A stretch of DNA of 43,703 nucleotides from an uncultured Bacteroidales bacterium (GTDB lineage: Bacteria > Bacteroidota > Bacteroidia > Bacteroidales > UBA932), in contig ONSC01000003.1 of the NCBI GenBank assembly GCA_900320365.1, positions 1 through 43,703 on the forward strand, in the 5' to 3' direction. The notes beneath the pieces were generated by a model. That model was not told where the DNA came from. It was given only the letters and a program-made list of their open reading frames with translations, and searched no databases. The position numbers and the translations under genes are program-made. The number at the start of each line of letters is the position of its first letter. Positions within the stretch are counted from its first letter, which is position 1. Positions 34,275-42,496 of this stretch are shown in pieces.

Positions 34275-34355
34275 GGCATAAATGAAATACACCGCATGCA
34301 TCTCTGCAGGCGGTGTATCAATTCTAACCTAAAACTTAACCTATGAAAAAACTAT
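34275..34355 (-). ncRNA. Candidate small RNA locus
   Basis: A minus-strand promoter (34363-34385) points into a gene-free stretch containing a 14-bp hairpin with one mismatch: ATACACCGC (34287-34295) against GCGGTGTAT (34310-34318). On that strand the hairpin is followed by TTTCATTT. UAGGUUA occurs twice with 12-nt spacing in the putative 5' part (34343-34337 and 34331-34325). No start-proximal gene uses this promoter. Confidence 0.35.
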
Positions 34356-34362
34356 TCGAATG

Positions 34363-34385
34363 CAAATATAGCAATTTTTATACCA
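34363..34385 (-). promoter_or_regulatory. Minus-strand Bacteroidota promoter without a gene
   Basis: TATATTTG (34370-34363) with TTTG 18 bp upstream on the minus strand, close to consensus spacing. It faces the candidate RNA at 34275-34355. Confidence 0.45.
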
Positions 34386-34402
34386 TTTCAAACCTTTCGG
34401 GC

Positions 34403-35179
34403 CTATTTTTTCACGGTATTGTTAAGCTTCACGATATGGGGCTTACCATCGTTCGCTTTGACAATCTCAGCAGTCTCGCCTACAGGTTTGATAGTCTGTA
34501 TTCGCACATCCATGACTGGTCTGTCCCTGCCGTCTGTGGCCACCTGGGCAATCCTGTCGATGATATCAAGTCCTTTGATGGTCTCACCAAAGACAGTGTA
34601 GCCGCCATCAAGCTGAGCGCAGGCTTTTGCGTCCTGAACTATATAAAACTGAGATCCGGAAGACTCTTTCATCGGGTTGGCCACGTCGCCTTTGCGGGCG
34701 GCTGCGAGGGCGCCCTTTTTATGGGTATATTCAGGGACAAATTCAGCGGGGATTGTGTACCCGGGACCACCCTGACCGTACTTCGCGACAGCCGCCTTGG
34801 AGGTGTCCCTTGTGTAGGGGTCTCCACCCTGGATCATGAAGCCGTTGATCACCCTGTGGAACAGGAGGTCATCGTAATAGCCCGAGATGGCGAGCTTTGC
34901 GAAGTTGTCCCTATGCTTCGGCGTGTTCTTATAAAGCTTGACTGTGATTGAACCAAGGTTTGTTACAATCTCGAACTCCGGCTCTTCCGGAAGGAGTTTC
35001 ACAATTTCCATCGCTGATTTTTCTTTAGCGGCTTTCTGCGCTGCCGCGATTGAATCCTGACGGGCCTGCTCGGCAGCTGCCTCAGCAGCGGCCTTTTTGG
35101 CCGCGTTGTTACAGCCGAACACGAGCGTGGCTGCGGCCGCCACGATCAAGGCTTTGAACATCAGATTTCTCATATTCAT
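34403..35179 (-). CDS. Cyclophilin-type peptidyl-prolyl isomerase, lipoprotein
   Basis: A 258-residue lipoprotein with lipobox VFGC (Cys23). An Ala/Lys/Glu-rich helical linker of about 35 residues (AAKKAAAEAAAEQARQDSIAA) precedes the cyclophilin domain from about residue 63. Motifs: ITVKLYKNTPKHRDNFAKLA, FHRVINGFMIQGGDPYTRD (active-site Arg), GALAAARKGDVANPMKESSGSQFYIV and GGYTVFGETIKGLDIIDRIA. It should assist folding of exported proteins in the periplasm or at the outer membrane. It lies 4 bp after the hexosaminidase gene, so the two are co-transcribed. Confidence 0.93.
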   Translation of the reverse strand: MNMRNLMFKALIVAAAATLVFGCNNAAKKAAAEAAAEQARQDSIAAAQKAAKEKSAMEIVKLLPEEPEFEIVTNLGSITVKLYKNTPKHRDNFAKLAISGYYDDLLFHRVINGFMIQGGDPYTRDTSKAAVAKYGQGGPGYTIPAEFVPEYTHKKGALAAARKGDVANPMKESSGSQFYIVQDAKACAQLDGGYTVFGETIKGLDIIDRIAQVATDGRDRPVMDVRIQTIKPVGETAEIVKANDGKPHIVKLNNTVKK

Positions 35180-35183
35180 TTAA

Positions 35184-36839
35184 TTAGAATTTCCTGTAAT
35201 TGTAACCGAGAGTGTCAAAAATCTTGAAGGACTCATTCCTCATGGCTGAGGAGAATCTGTCGAAATCCTTGGCCTTCTGATCGCACCACTGAATCTCCGC
35301 GAGAGCGCACATTCTAGGCAGCAACATGTACTCAAGGTACTCGTTTGTGGCGATGTACTCAGTCCAGAGGTTCGCCTGGACTCCGAGAATATGCTTCTGC
35401 TGGTCAGCGTTTAGTCCCTCGAAAGGCTCGTAACCATAGACTTTCTCGATGGGGAGATTGCCGCCGATAGCGAGAGGCTCCTGTGTCTGATCCTCACTCT
35501 GGTAATAGTCGAAATAGCAATATGTGTTGGGAGTCATGATGACGTCGAATCCCATGCCAGCGGCTTGGATACCACCTTTGACACCTCTCCAGGACATCAC
35601 AGTCGCACCAGGAGCAAGCTCTCCTTCAAGGACCTCATCCCAACCGATGATCTTGCGGCCATGGTCGTTGAGGAACTTCTGGACCCTTGCGGTCACATAG
35701 CTCTGGAGATACTGCTCCGCCGTATGCTTGCTGTCGGCTTTTATTCCAAGAGCCTTGATCCTCGCCTGGCAGGCTGGGCATTTCTCCCATTGGGTCTTGG
35801 GGCACTCATCGCCTCCGATGTGGATGTACTCGGAAGGGAACAGTTCCATGAGCTCGGTGAACACATCCTCAAGGAATGTGAACATGTTTTCCTTTCCGGG
35901 GCACATGACCTCGTCGGAGATTCCCCATCTTGTCCAGACCTCGTAAGGTCCTCCGGTGCAACCAAGCTCAGGATAAGCGGCAAGGGCTCCTAGCATGTGG
36001 CCTGGAAGATCTATCTCAGGGATGATGGTGATGCCGAGAGAAGCGGCGTATGCGACCACGTCACGGATCTGATCCTGTGTGTAGTAACCGCCATAACGTA
36101 CTCCATCATTGGATTTGAAATCCTTGCCTACCATGGTGCCATTTCGGAAAGCACCTATCTGCGTGAGTTTCGGATACTTCTTTATCTCAATCCTCCAGCC
36201 CTGGTCCTCTGTAAGGTGCCAGTGGAGGCGGTTGAGCTTGTACATCGCCATGACATCAAGGTACTTCTTGACTTCCTCAACGGAGAAGAAGTGCCTGGCG
36301 CAGTCAAGGTGCATTCCTCTGTAAGCGAACCTGGGCTTATCTTTGATAGAGACAGCGGGGAACATGAACTTCTGCGCGGGATCGACTTCCTCTGAATAGA
36401 CAGCGACGTCTGTCAGCTGCTTAAGAGTCTGGATGGCATAGAGGAAGCCATTTTTCTCAGACGCCTTGACGAGGCAAGTCTTTTTTGTGATGTCGATCGA
36501 ATACTCCTCGGGAGCCATGGAAGCGTCCTTGAGGAATATGAAACCTTTCATCTTTCCATCTTGGGCAGCTTTGGCGAGCCCGATAGGGGAGGCGAAGGAG
36601 TTGGTTCTTCCGCTCACGAAGGTGATCCTGTCAGCGAAACCGCGGATGAGATTAACACTTTCTGCGTCTATGGCCTGATCACAGTTGAAGTTGGCTCCAG
36701 CGCCTTTGAAAGCGCCTTTCCCTATCTCCACACTCTGAGGATAAGGGACCACATTGATGACCGTCTCGGTCTTCTTGGCGCACATCACGGCGGGAATAAG
36801 CGCGATGGCGCACACAAGGAATCTAGTCAGATGTCTCAT
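35184..36839 (-). CDS. Beta-N-acetylhexosaminidase, GH20
   Basis: A 551-residue secreted enzyme that removes terminal GlcNAc or GalNAc from glycans. Signal peptide ends near VMCAKK; the AxC spacing could also be a lipobox. An alpha/beta N-terminal GH20b domain covers about 30-165. The TIM barrel starts with PRFAYRGMHLDCARHF and continues with RLHWHLTEDQGWRIEIKKYPKLT, PEIDLPGHMLGALAAYPELGC and the catalytic pair Asp344-Glu345 in YIHIGGDECPKTQW. Later motifs GWDEVLEG and ANLWTEYI match the substrate pocket. With the sialidase-like protein in this window it points to mucin or N-glycan foraging. The cyclophilin gene follows after 4 bp. Confidence 0.95.
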   Translation of the reverse strand: MRHLTRFLVCAIALIPAVMCAKKTETVINVVPYPQSVEIGKGAFKGAGANFNCDQAIDAESVNLIRGFADRITFVSGRTNSFASPIGLAKAAQDGKMKGFIFLKDASMAPEEYSIDITKKTCLVKASEKNGFLYAIQTLKQLTDVAVYSEEVDPAQKFMFPAVSIKDKPRFAYRGMHLDCARHFFSVEEVKKYLDVMAMYKLNRLHWHLTEDQGWRIEIKKYPKLTQIGAFRNGTMVGKDFKSNDGVRYGGYYTQDQIRDVVAYAASLGITIIPEIDLPGHMLGALAAYPELGCTGGPYEVWTRWGISDEVMCPGKENMFTFLEDVFTELMELFPSEYIHIGGDECPKTQWEKCPACQARIKALGIKADSKHTAEQYLQSYVTARVQKFLNDHGRKIIGWDEVLEGELAPGATVMSWRGVKGGIQAAGMGFDVIMTPNTYCYFDYYQSEDQTQEPLAIGGNLPIEKVYGYEPFEGLNADQQKHILGVQANLWTEYIATNEYLEYMLLPRMCALAEIQWCDQKAKDFDRFSSAMRNESFKIFDTLGYNYRKF

Positions 36840-36895
36840 TTATTGATACTTTTCGGTTAATATGCTGAATATATCAAGGCTAAGTTACAAAAAAC

Positions 36896-37498
36896 CTAGT
36901 ATATGAGCAAACCGAGCGCTCCTCCGGCGAGGATGATCGGGATCGGCCCGATCTTGAAGCAGAGGGACGCGACAGTGGCCGCGGCGAACAATCCCCAGCT
37001 TATCCAATCAGTGAAGTTCTCTCTCACGATGGAGATCACAGGCTTCGCGTCAATCCAGTTAACCTTGAACATCAAGATTATGGCAGCCGCGCCTATGAGT
37101 CCGACTACCGCCGGACGGAGCCAGCTCATGACACCCTCGAATATCTTATTATTATGGAATTTCGTGTAGAATCTGACTATTGTCAAGACTATAATAAAGG
37201 AGGGGAGGACAACTGCGAACGTGGCCGTGAGAGAGCCCAGGATCGCGACAAGGTGGCTGGCTCCGGCTCCTTTTACGACCTCATATCCCACATAAGTGGC
37301 GCAATTGATTCCCACGGGCCCCGGTGTCATCTGGGAGATAGCCACGATGTCCGTGAAGGCGCTCTCAGTGATCCATGAATGGGCTGTCACAACTTGAGTC
37401 TGGATCAGGGAAAGCATGGCGTAGCCTCCGCCAAAGGTGAAGAGGCCGATTATGAAAAACACCCAGAATAATTGGAGAAATATCATGGTATCAGCCAT
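36896..37498 (-). CDS. chrA: Chromate transporter family protein, second half-size subunit
   Basis: A 200-residue membrane protein of the short-chain CHR family. N-terminal FWVFFIIGLFTFGGGYAMLSLIQTQVV and AISQMTPGPVGINCATYVGYEV are diagnostic of the CHR domain, with about five to six membrane segments. Short-chain CHR proteins work in pairs made from adjacent genes with opposite topology; the partner overlaps by 8 bp upstream. They export chromate or related oxyanions, though in anaerobic gut bacteria the natural substrate is uncertain. Confidence 0.85.
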   Translation of the reverse strand: MADTMIFLQLFWVFFIIGLFTFGGGYAMLSLIQTQVVTAHSWITESAFTDIVAISQMTPGPVGINCATYVGYEVVKGAGASHLVAILGSLTATFAVVLPSFIIVLTIVRFYTKFHNNKIFEGVMSWLRPAVVGLIGAAAIILMFKVNWIDAKPVISIVRENFTDWISWGLFAAATVASLCFKIGPIPIILAGGALGLLIY

Positions 37499-38039
37499 TT
37501 CCCTGCCTCCTTTCTTTTATCAAGGTGACACAGATGGCGATAACTATCAGCGTAAGGAGAATATAAATCGGGGAGAAGTTCATGAAGGCGACCATGAACA
37601 AGGTGGCGGCGCTGATCGCCCATGCCCACCATGTTTTGTTGCCTTTTCTCGCCATATTGATCATCGGTACGAGGATCAGCGACACCACCACCGGCCTGAT
37701 GCCTTTGAATATCCTGACCACCACAGGATTGTCTTGGTAGCCAGTGAATAGCATGGCGATGAGCAGTATGATCAGGAAAGAGGGGAGTGAAGATCCGAGG
37801 GTAGCCGCCACGCTACCTTTGAAACCCCGCATCTTGTAGCCGGCGAAAATCGACATGTTAACCGCGAGAACTCCAGGGGCCGATTGGGCCAAAGCTATAA
37901 TATCGGGAAGCTCTTCCTCGGAAATCCATCCTCTTTTCACCAGTTCCTCCCGGATCAAAGGAATCATGGCGTAGCCTCCTCCTATCGTGAAGGAGCCTAT
38001 CTTGGCGAAAACCATGAATATCTTCCAGAGGGGAACCAT
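37491..38039 (-). CDS. chrA: Chromate transporter family protein, first half-size subunit
   Basis: A 182-residue partner of the preceding entry. It carries the same CHR signature: FMVFAKIGSFTIGGGYAMIPLIREELV and DIIALAQSAPGVLAVNMSIFAGYKM, then four hydrophobic segments and a basic C-terminus (KERRQGNG). The start is 11 bp after the stop of the chorismatase-CutC gene, so the three genes probably form one transcript. Pairing of two half-size CHR proteins is known in other bacteria; one full-length protein would normally hold both halves. Confidence 0.85.
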   Translation of the reverse strand: MVPLWKIFMVFAKIGSFTIGGGYAMIPLIREELVKRGWISEEELPDIIALAQSAPGVLAVNMSIFAGYKMRGFKGSVAATLGSSLPSFLIILLIAMLFTGYQDNPVVVRIFKGIRPVVVSLILVPMINMARKGNKTWWAWAISAATLFMVAFMNFSPIYILLTLIVIAICVTLIKERRQGNG

Positions 38040-38050
38040 AGAAAGGAATG

Positions 38051-39808
38051 TTAATAAACGACAGTGGTGACCATCTCCCGGACCACTCTCCTGTCAGTGC
38101 GGCCATCTGGGCCATGTGAGGAGGAATGGAACTCGGATATTCCTGTCAAGGATTCCAAATCAGAGATGTTACTAGGTCTCACCCCGGAGCCCGCCAATAT
38201 GATGATTCTTCCAGCCGCTTTCTCATTGAGGGCTTTCAGAGTATCTTTTCCGTCATTGACGTTTTCCGCATGGCCGGCTGTCAGAAGCCTGTCGCACCTA
38301 AGGCTGATGATGTCCTCAAGAGCGGCGAAAGGATCGGCGCACTCGTCGAATGCCCTGTGGAAAGTGATTTCCATGCCTTGGGCGGCATCCATCAATCGTC
38401 TCATGGTCTCCATGTCAATCGAGCCGTCTTTCCTGAGAGCGCCGATCACGACACCGTTCACTCCCAAATGACGACACATTCTGATTGATTCCAAGGTGGC
38501 TTGGATTTCCTTCTCGTCGTACACGAAATCGCCTCCCCGGGGCCTTACAAGGACATTCACGGGAATATCGACAACTGACATCACCTGCCTGATATTCTCT
38601 TCAGAGGGGGTCACGCCGCCACAAGGTAGATCCTCGCAGAGCTCTACTCTTCCCGCACCTCCAGCTTGAGCCTCTGAGGCCTCGAAAGCGTCTGTGCAGC
38701 AACATTCCAGGAATCTTTTGATGGATCCTTTCCCCTCAATCTCGAGAAGAAGCTCCGGGCGGCAGATATCCGCCGAGAGAAAGTGGATAGGGACATCGCT
38801 CCACCGCTTCTGGAGAGTGTTTATGATAGTCTCTGCTTGCTCTTCTCTCTTGATATATACCCGCAGTGCCTCAGGAGTGAAGCTCTTGCATCCAGGGTGA
38901 ATGTTGCCAGGAGCCACCAGGCTGTCAATAACCTCGATAGCTTCCTCGCTCTGCTTTCGGGGATCTGATGAAGGGGAACTTGATTCTCCCTTTATCGCCG
39001 CGGTTCCTGAGATCAGGACCGTGTCCCCCAAAAGTCTCCCTCTCTCGAATTTCGGAGTCGTTTTGGATTTTTCCCGTCCGTCTTCCAGCACTTTCCCGGA
39101 ATACCGGTGGGCTGGCACCTGGATGGGATTATCAATTGGTCTACTGAATCTGCCGGCGTTCCTCACCGCATGGACAGAGACAGTGACTCCTCCGGCGGAG
39201 CATCCGATCCCGGTCGCCGCAGGGTAGCCATTCTCCCAATCGGCGGCAGCGTAGAAAGCGGAACGCTCGTCGTTGAACAATTGGTAATTCTGGACACCGT
39301 CGTGGACACCGGTGATGTCATCTATATAATTCCATTGCCGGACAATATCGTCAATCTTGAATCCCTCGTCCCTGAGTATCTCGCCGACACGACCGAAAAC
39401 AGCCTTGGCCTGACAGGCGGTATCTCCTTTCTCCGGGAAGCGTATCCCTTTAGTTATGAGTTCTTTATCTTTGCCGCTACGGATAATGAGATAATCGTCG
39501 TGGAATTCGACAGTCCCGTCTCCTCTAAGGTAGAGCACCTCCGCTGTTAGGGTTGATTTAAAAGGCTTTTGGGCAATGACTGTTATCATTGGCAAAGCCT
39601 TGCCGAAAAAAGACTCGCACTCCTTATGGATAACGGTCTCTCCAGAACCAAATTCATCTTCGCCTAGGAAAAAGACCATCTCCAGGACCATTTGGTTTCT
39701 GGCGACTTGCCGCAGCACTTCCTCGCACCGTTCCGCGACTGTTCCCGGCTTCCCGGTCGATAATATCTTGAGACTCTTTTCTGTAACCATCATCGCGAAT
39801 TTCGTCAT
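38051..39808 (-). CDS. Fusion of chorismatase-like (FkbO/Hyg5 type) and CutC domains
   Basis: A 585-residue two-domain protein. Residues 1-364 have the YjgF-like fold plan of chorismatases: QWNYIDDITG (158-167), NYQLFNDERSAFY (174-186), PAATGIGCSAGG and the end motif ICRPELLLEIEG (348-359), matching the Cys-Arg and catalytic Glu region of the FkbO/Hyg5/XanB2 group. These hydrolyse chorismate to hydroxybenzoate or a dihydrodiol. Residues 366-585 are a complete CutC TIM barrel: GAGRVELCEDLPCGGVTPS, VLVRPRGGDFVY, ITFHRAFDECADP, RLLTAGHAENV and ILAGSGVRPSN. CutC was first linked to copper tolerance; its reaction is unknown. No break is visible at the junction (KRFLECCCTDAFEAS), so it looks like a genuine fusion. 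Two chromate-transporter genes follow. Confidence 0.8.
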   Translation of the reverse strand: MTKFAMMVTEKSLKILSTGKPGTVAERCEEVLRQVARNQMVLEMVFFLGEDEFGSGETVIHKECESFFGKALPMITVIAQKPFKSTLTAEVLYLRGDGTVEFHDDYLIIRSGKDKELITKGIRFPEKGDTACQAKAVFGRVGEILRDEGFKIDDIVRQWNYIDDITGVHDGVQNYQLFNDERSAFYAAADWENGYPAATGIGCSAGGVTVSVHAVRNAGRFSRPIDNPIQVPAHRYSGKVLEDGREKSKTTPKFERGRLLGDTVLISGTAAIKGESSSPSSDPRKQSEEAIEVIDSLVAPGNIHPGCKSFTPEALRVYIKREEQAETIINTLQKRWSDVPIHFLSADICRPELLLEIEGKGSIKRFLECCCTDAFEASEAQAGGAGRVELCEDLPCGGVTPSEENIRQVMSVVDIPVNVLVRPRGGDFVYDEKEIQATLESIRMCRHLGVNGVVIGALRKDGSIDMETMRRLMDAAQGMEITFHRAFDECADPFAALEDIISLRCDRLLTAGHAENVNDGKDTLKALNEKAAGRIIILAGSGVRPSNISDLESLTGISEFHSSSHGPDGRTDRRVVREMVTTVVY

Positions 39809-39910
39809 TTTCTGATTATTCTGAAAATATAATAAGTGGGTAAGTGGAAGGGCTAAATACCAATTAATGATTATTGGCCTTGAGCATAATATTGCCTAAT
39901 TTCGCGGTGG

Positions 39911-41983
39911 ATGAAACTTTCAGATCTGAAAACAGGGAATACGGGCGTCGTCTTAAAAGTCGGCGGCCATGGTAATTTTCGTAAGAGACTGATCGAGATG
40001 GGCTTCATACCCGGTAAGAAAGTCTCTGCCGTGATGAATGCTCCCCTCAAGGATCCGATTGAATACGAGATACTTGGATATAAAGTATCCCTCCGCAGGG
40101 CTGAAGCCGCCCTCATCGACATTTCTTCTGAGGAAGATTTTAACTCCGAGAAAGCCGGAACCATCCGTGTCGCTCTAGTCGGCAATCCTAATTGCGGGAA
40201 GACATCTCTTTTCAACATGGCCTCGGGCAGCCACGAGCACGTTGGCAACTATAGCGGTGTGACTGTTGACGCCAAAGAGGGCCATTTCACATGGAAAGGC
40301 CGCCGGATGATTTTTGTCGATCTTCCTGGAACATATTCATTGTCAGCCTTTTCCCCTGAGGAGAAATATGTCAGGGAGAATCTGGTTGAGAACATCCCGG
40401 ATGTCGTGATCAACGTGGTTGACGCCTCCAATCTTGAGAGGAACCTTTATCTCACGACCCAAGTCAAGGACATGAACCTGAAGGTGGTGATGGCCTTGAA
40501 CATGTTTGATGAGCTAAAGAAAAGAGGGGACAGGATCGACACGAAATGGCTCGGGCGTATTCTCGAGATGCCGGTCTGCCCCACCGTCTGCAGGACAGGG
40601 GAGGGGGTTCCCGAGTTGTTGGATACAGTCTTGGAAGTAGCTGACAGTGAGACTTCTGGAGAACCGGTTTCGGTCGATAAGATCATTTCCGGAGACGATT
40701 CGGGCGAGATTGAGCAGAGATACCAGTTCATCCATGACACCCTGTCGAAGACTTATGTGCGTCACATAGAACCTCTGGGTGAGAAGTCTTGGACCGAGAA
40801 GATAGACTCAGTCGTCACCAACAAATGGGCGGCGTTCCCCATTTTCATTTTGATTCTCTACGTCATATTCCAAGCCACATTCTCTCTTGGGGAGTATCCA
40901 ATGAACTGGATAGATTGGCTTGTCGGCAAGTTCGGTGCTTTCGTGGGGGATTTCATGAAAGAGGGCTGGCTGAAGGATGTCATCGTCGATGGAATCATAG
41001 CGGGAGTCGGAAGTGTTCTGGTGTTCCTGCCTAACATATTGATACTCTATTTCTTCTTATCCATTATGGAAGACACTGGCTATATGGCTAGGGCCGCTTT
41101 CATAATGGACAAGTTGATGCACAGGATAGGCTTGCACGGAAAGTCATTCATCCCGATGGTGATGGGTTTCGGTTGCAATGTTCCCGCAATAATGGCGACA
41201 AGAGCGATTGAGAGTCGGAAGAGCCGGCTTATTACGATAGCCATAATACCTTTCATGTCGTGCGCCGGCCGGCTCCCGATTTTCGTGCTCCTCGCGGGGG
41301 CTTTCTTCCCTCATCATTCAGCGCTCGCCTTACTGGCAATATACTTCATCGGAGTACTGCTCGCCATTTTCTCGGCCTTGATACTCAGTCGCTTCATAAA
41401 AGATGACGACCTTCCGTTCGTGATGGAACTTCCGCCATATCGTGTTCCCACGGGAAAGGCCACTTGGCGTCATACCTGGGAGAAAGGCAAGCAGTACCTC
41501 GAGAAGATGGCCACAACCATCCTTATCGGTTCTGTCGTGATATGGTGTCTGGGCTACTTCCCCCGCTCCCACCGCGATATCGAGTACCAGCAGGAGCATT
41601 CTTATATAGGACAGATCGGAAAGGCTGTCTCGCCTGCACTCGAGCCTCTCGGCTTCAATTGGAAAATGGATATCAGCCTTCTATCCGGCGTCGTGGCCAA
41701 GGAACTGGTGGTCAGTACCCTGGGTGTCATGTATGCCGGTGATGAGACTGATGATCCGGAAAACACCCAACTTCAGAGCGCCTTGTCGGGCTCAGTCTCC
41801 CTGCCGGCGGCCGTGGCCTTCATGTTGTTCATCCTGCTATATTTCCCTTGCATAGCCACATTCGTCGCGATCAAGAACGAGACCGGCAAATGGGGATGGG
41901 CGATAGCGGTATGCGCCTATACTATGGTAGTTGCCTGGGTGTGCGCCTTCATCGGCTTCCACATCACCGCTTTGCTGATTTAA
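39911..41983 (+). CDS. feoAB: FeoA-FeoB fusion, ferrous iron transporter
   Basis: A 690-residue inner-membrane Fe(II) importer. Residues 1-75 are the SH3-like FeoA domain (LSDLKTGNTGVVLKVGGHGNFRKRLIEMGFIPG). The FeoB G-domain has G1 GNPNCGKTS (91-99), DLPGTYSLSAFSPEE (G3, 137-) and NMFD (G4, 197-200). The membrane part has the first Gate segment (GYMARAAFIMDKLMHRIGLHGKSFIPMVMGFGCNVPA) and the second (LLSGVVAKELVVSTLGVMY). FeoAB fusions are common in Bacteroidota. The FeoB part is about 610 residues against 773 in E. coli, so loops or the C-terminus are shortened, but no helix-breaking gap is obvious. A weak promoter (TTGG-19-TAATTTCG) ends almost at the ATG. Confidence 0.93.
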   Translation: MKLSDLKTGNTGVVLKVGGHGNFRKRLIEMGFIPGKKVSAVMNAPLKDPIEYEILGYKVSLRRAEAALIDISSEEDFNSEKAGTIRVALVGNPNCGKTSLFNMASGSHEHVGNYSGVTVDAKEGHFTWKGRRMIFVDLPGTYSLSAFSPEEKYVRENLVENIPDVVINVVDASNLERNLYLTTQVKDMNLKVVMALNMFDELKKRGDRIDTKWLGRILEMPVCPTVCRTGEGVPELLDTVLEVADSETSGEPVSVDKIISGDDSGEIEQRYQFIHDTLSKTYVRHIEPLGEKSWTEKIDSVVTNKWAAFPIFILILYVIFQATFSLGEYPMNWIDWLVGKFGAFVGDFMKEGWLKDVIVDGIIAGVGSVLVFLPNILILYFFLSIMEDTGYMARAAFIMDKLMHRIGLHGKSFIPMVMGFGCNVPAIMATRAIESRKSRLITIAIIPFMSCAGRLPIFVLLAGAFFPHHSALALLAIYFIGVLLAIFSALILSRFIKDDDLPFVMELPPYRVPTGKATWRHTWEKGKQYLEKMATTILIGSVVIWCLGYFPRSHRDIEYQQEHSYIGQIGKAVSPALEPLGFNWKMDISLLSGVVAKELVVSTLGVMYAGDETDDPENTQLQSALSGSVSLPAAVAFMLFILLYFPCIATFVAIKNETGKWGWAIAVCAYTMVVAWVCAFIGFHITALLI

Positions 41984-41999
41984 TTGCTATCTTAGCGTC

Positions 42000-42496
42000 A
42001 TGAAAGAGATATTCACTCCGAATATGAGGCTGTCCGACATGCTGGACATGAATTACAGCCTCGTGCAGGTTATTTCCCGTGTCGGGGTTGACCTAAGAAT
42101 CTTGAGTCGTCATTCGACCGCTTGGTCGAACCTTGCGATGAGAACCAGAAGAGAGTGATACTCAAGTTCTTCGTGGATTATAAGAAAGAACTGGAGAAGC
42201 ATTTCTCGAGGGAAGAGGAAGAGGTGTTCCCGTATGTGGAGTCACTCCTTTCCGGTGTGCGTAACCCTGGTTATTCCATCACCGATTTCGAGGAGCATCA
42301 TGAGAATGTGGATGAGAAGATGGAGGATATGAAGAACATCGTGATGAAATACCTTCCGGATGTCTGCGATGAGAACATGAAGATGTGGGTCCTGCTCTCT
42401 ATTTACCGTCTGCGCGACGATCTGAGGCGTCACACATATGTCGAGGACAATATCCTTGTGCCCACGGTCAAAAACCTCGAGAGGGATGGAAGATAA
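42000..42496 (+). pseudogene. Hemerythrin-domain protein (ScdA/YtfE-like) with internal deletion and frameshift
   Basis: From the ATG at 42000 one frame encodes the usual N-terminus of this family (FTPNMRLSDMLDMNYSLVQVISRVGVDL), then runs out of frame to a TGA at about 42156. A second frame picks up at about 42092 with LESSFDRLVEPCDENQKRV and continues to 42496 through the hemerythrin part: KHFSREEEEVFPYVESLL, FEEHHENVDEKM and HTYVEDNILVP. Homologues have roughly 80 residues between these two pieces, including the first iron-ligand His; here they are missing. So an internal deletion has also shifted the frame. If the C-terminal part is translated alone (from TTG at 42122) it would lack iron ligands. 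These di-iron proteins repair nitrosative or oxidative damage of Fe-S clusters. It follows feoAB. Confidence 0.7.

Noticed and set aside
34343..34951. Open frame starting MKKLFECKYS opposite the cyclophilin gene
   Set aside because: Most of it is the reverse of the cyclophilin coding sequence. Only the ATGAAAAAAC start lies in the gap, and it coincides with the reverse of a minus-strand promoter.
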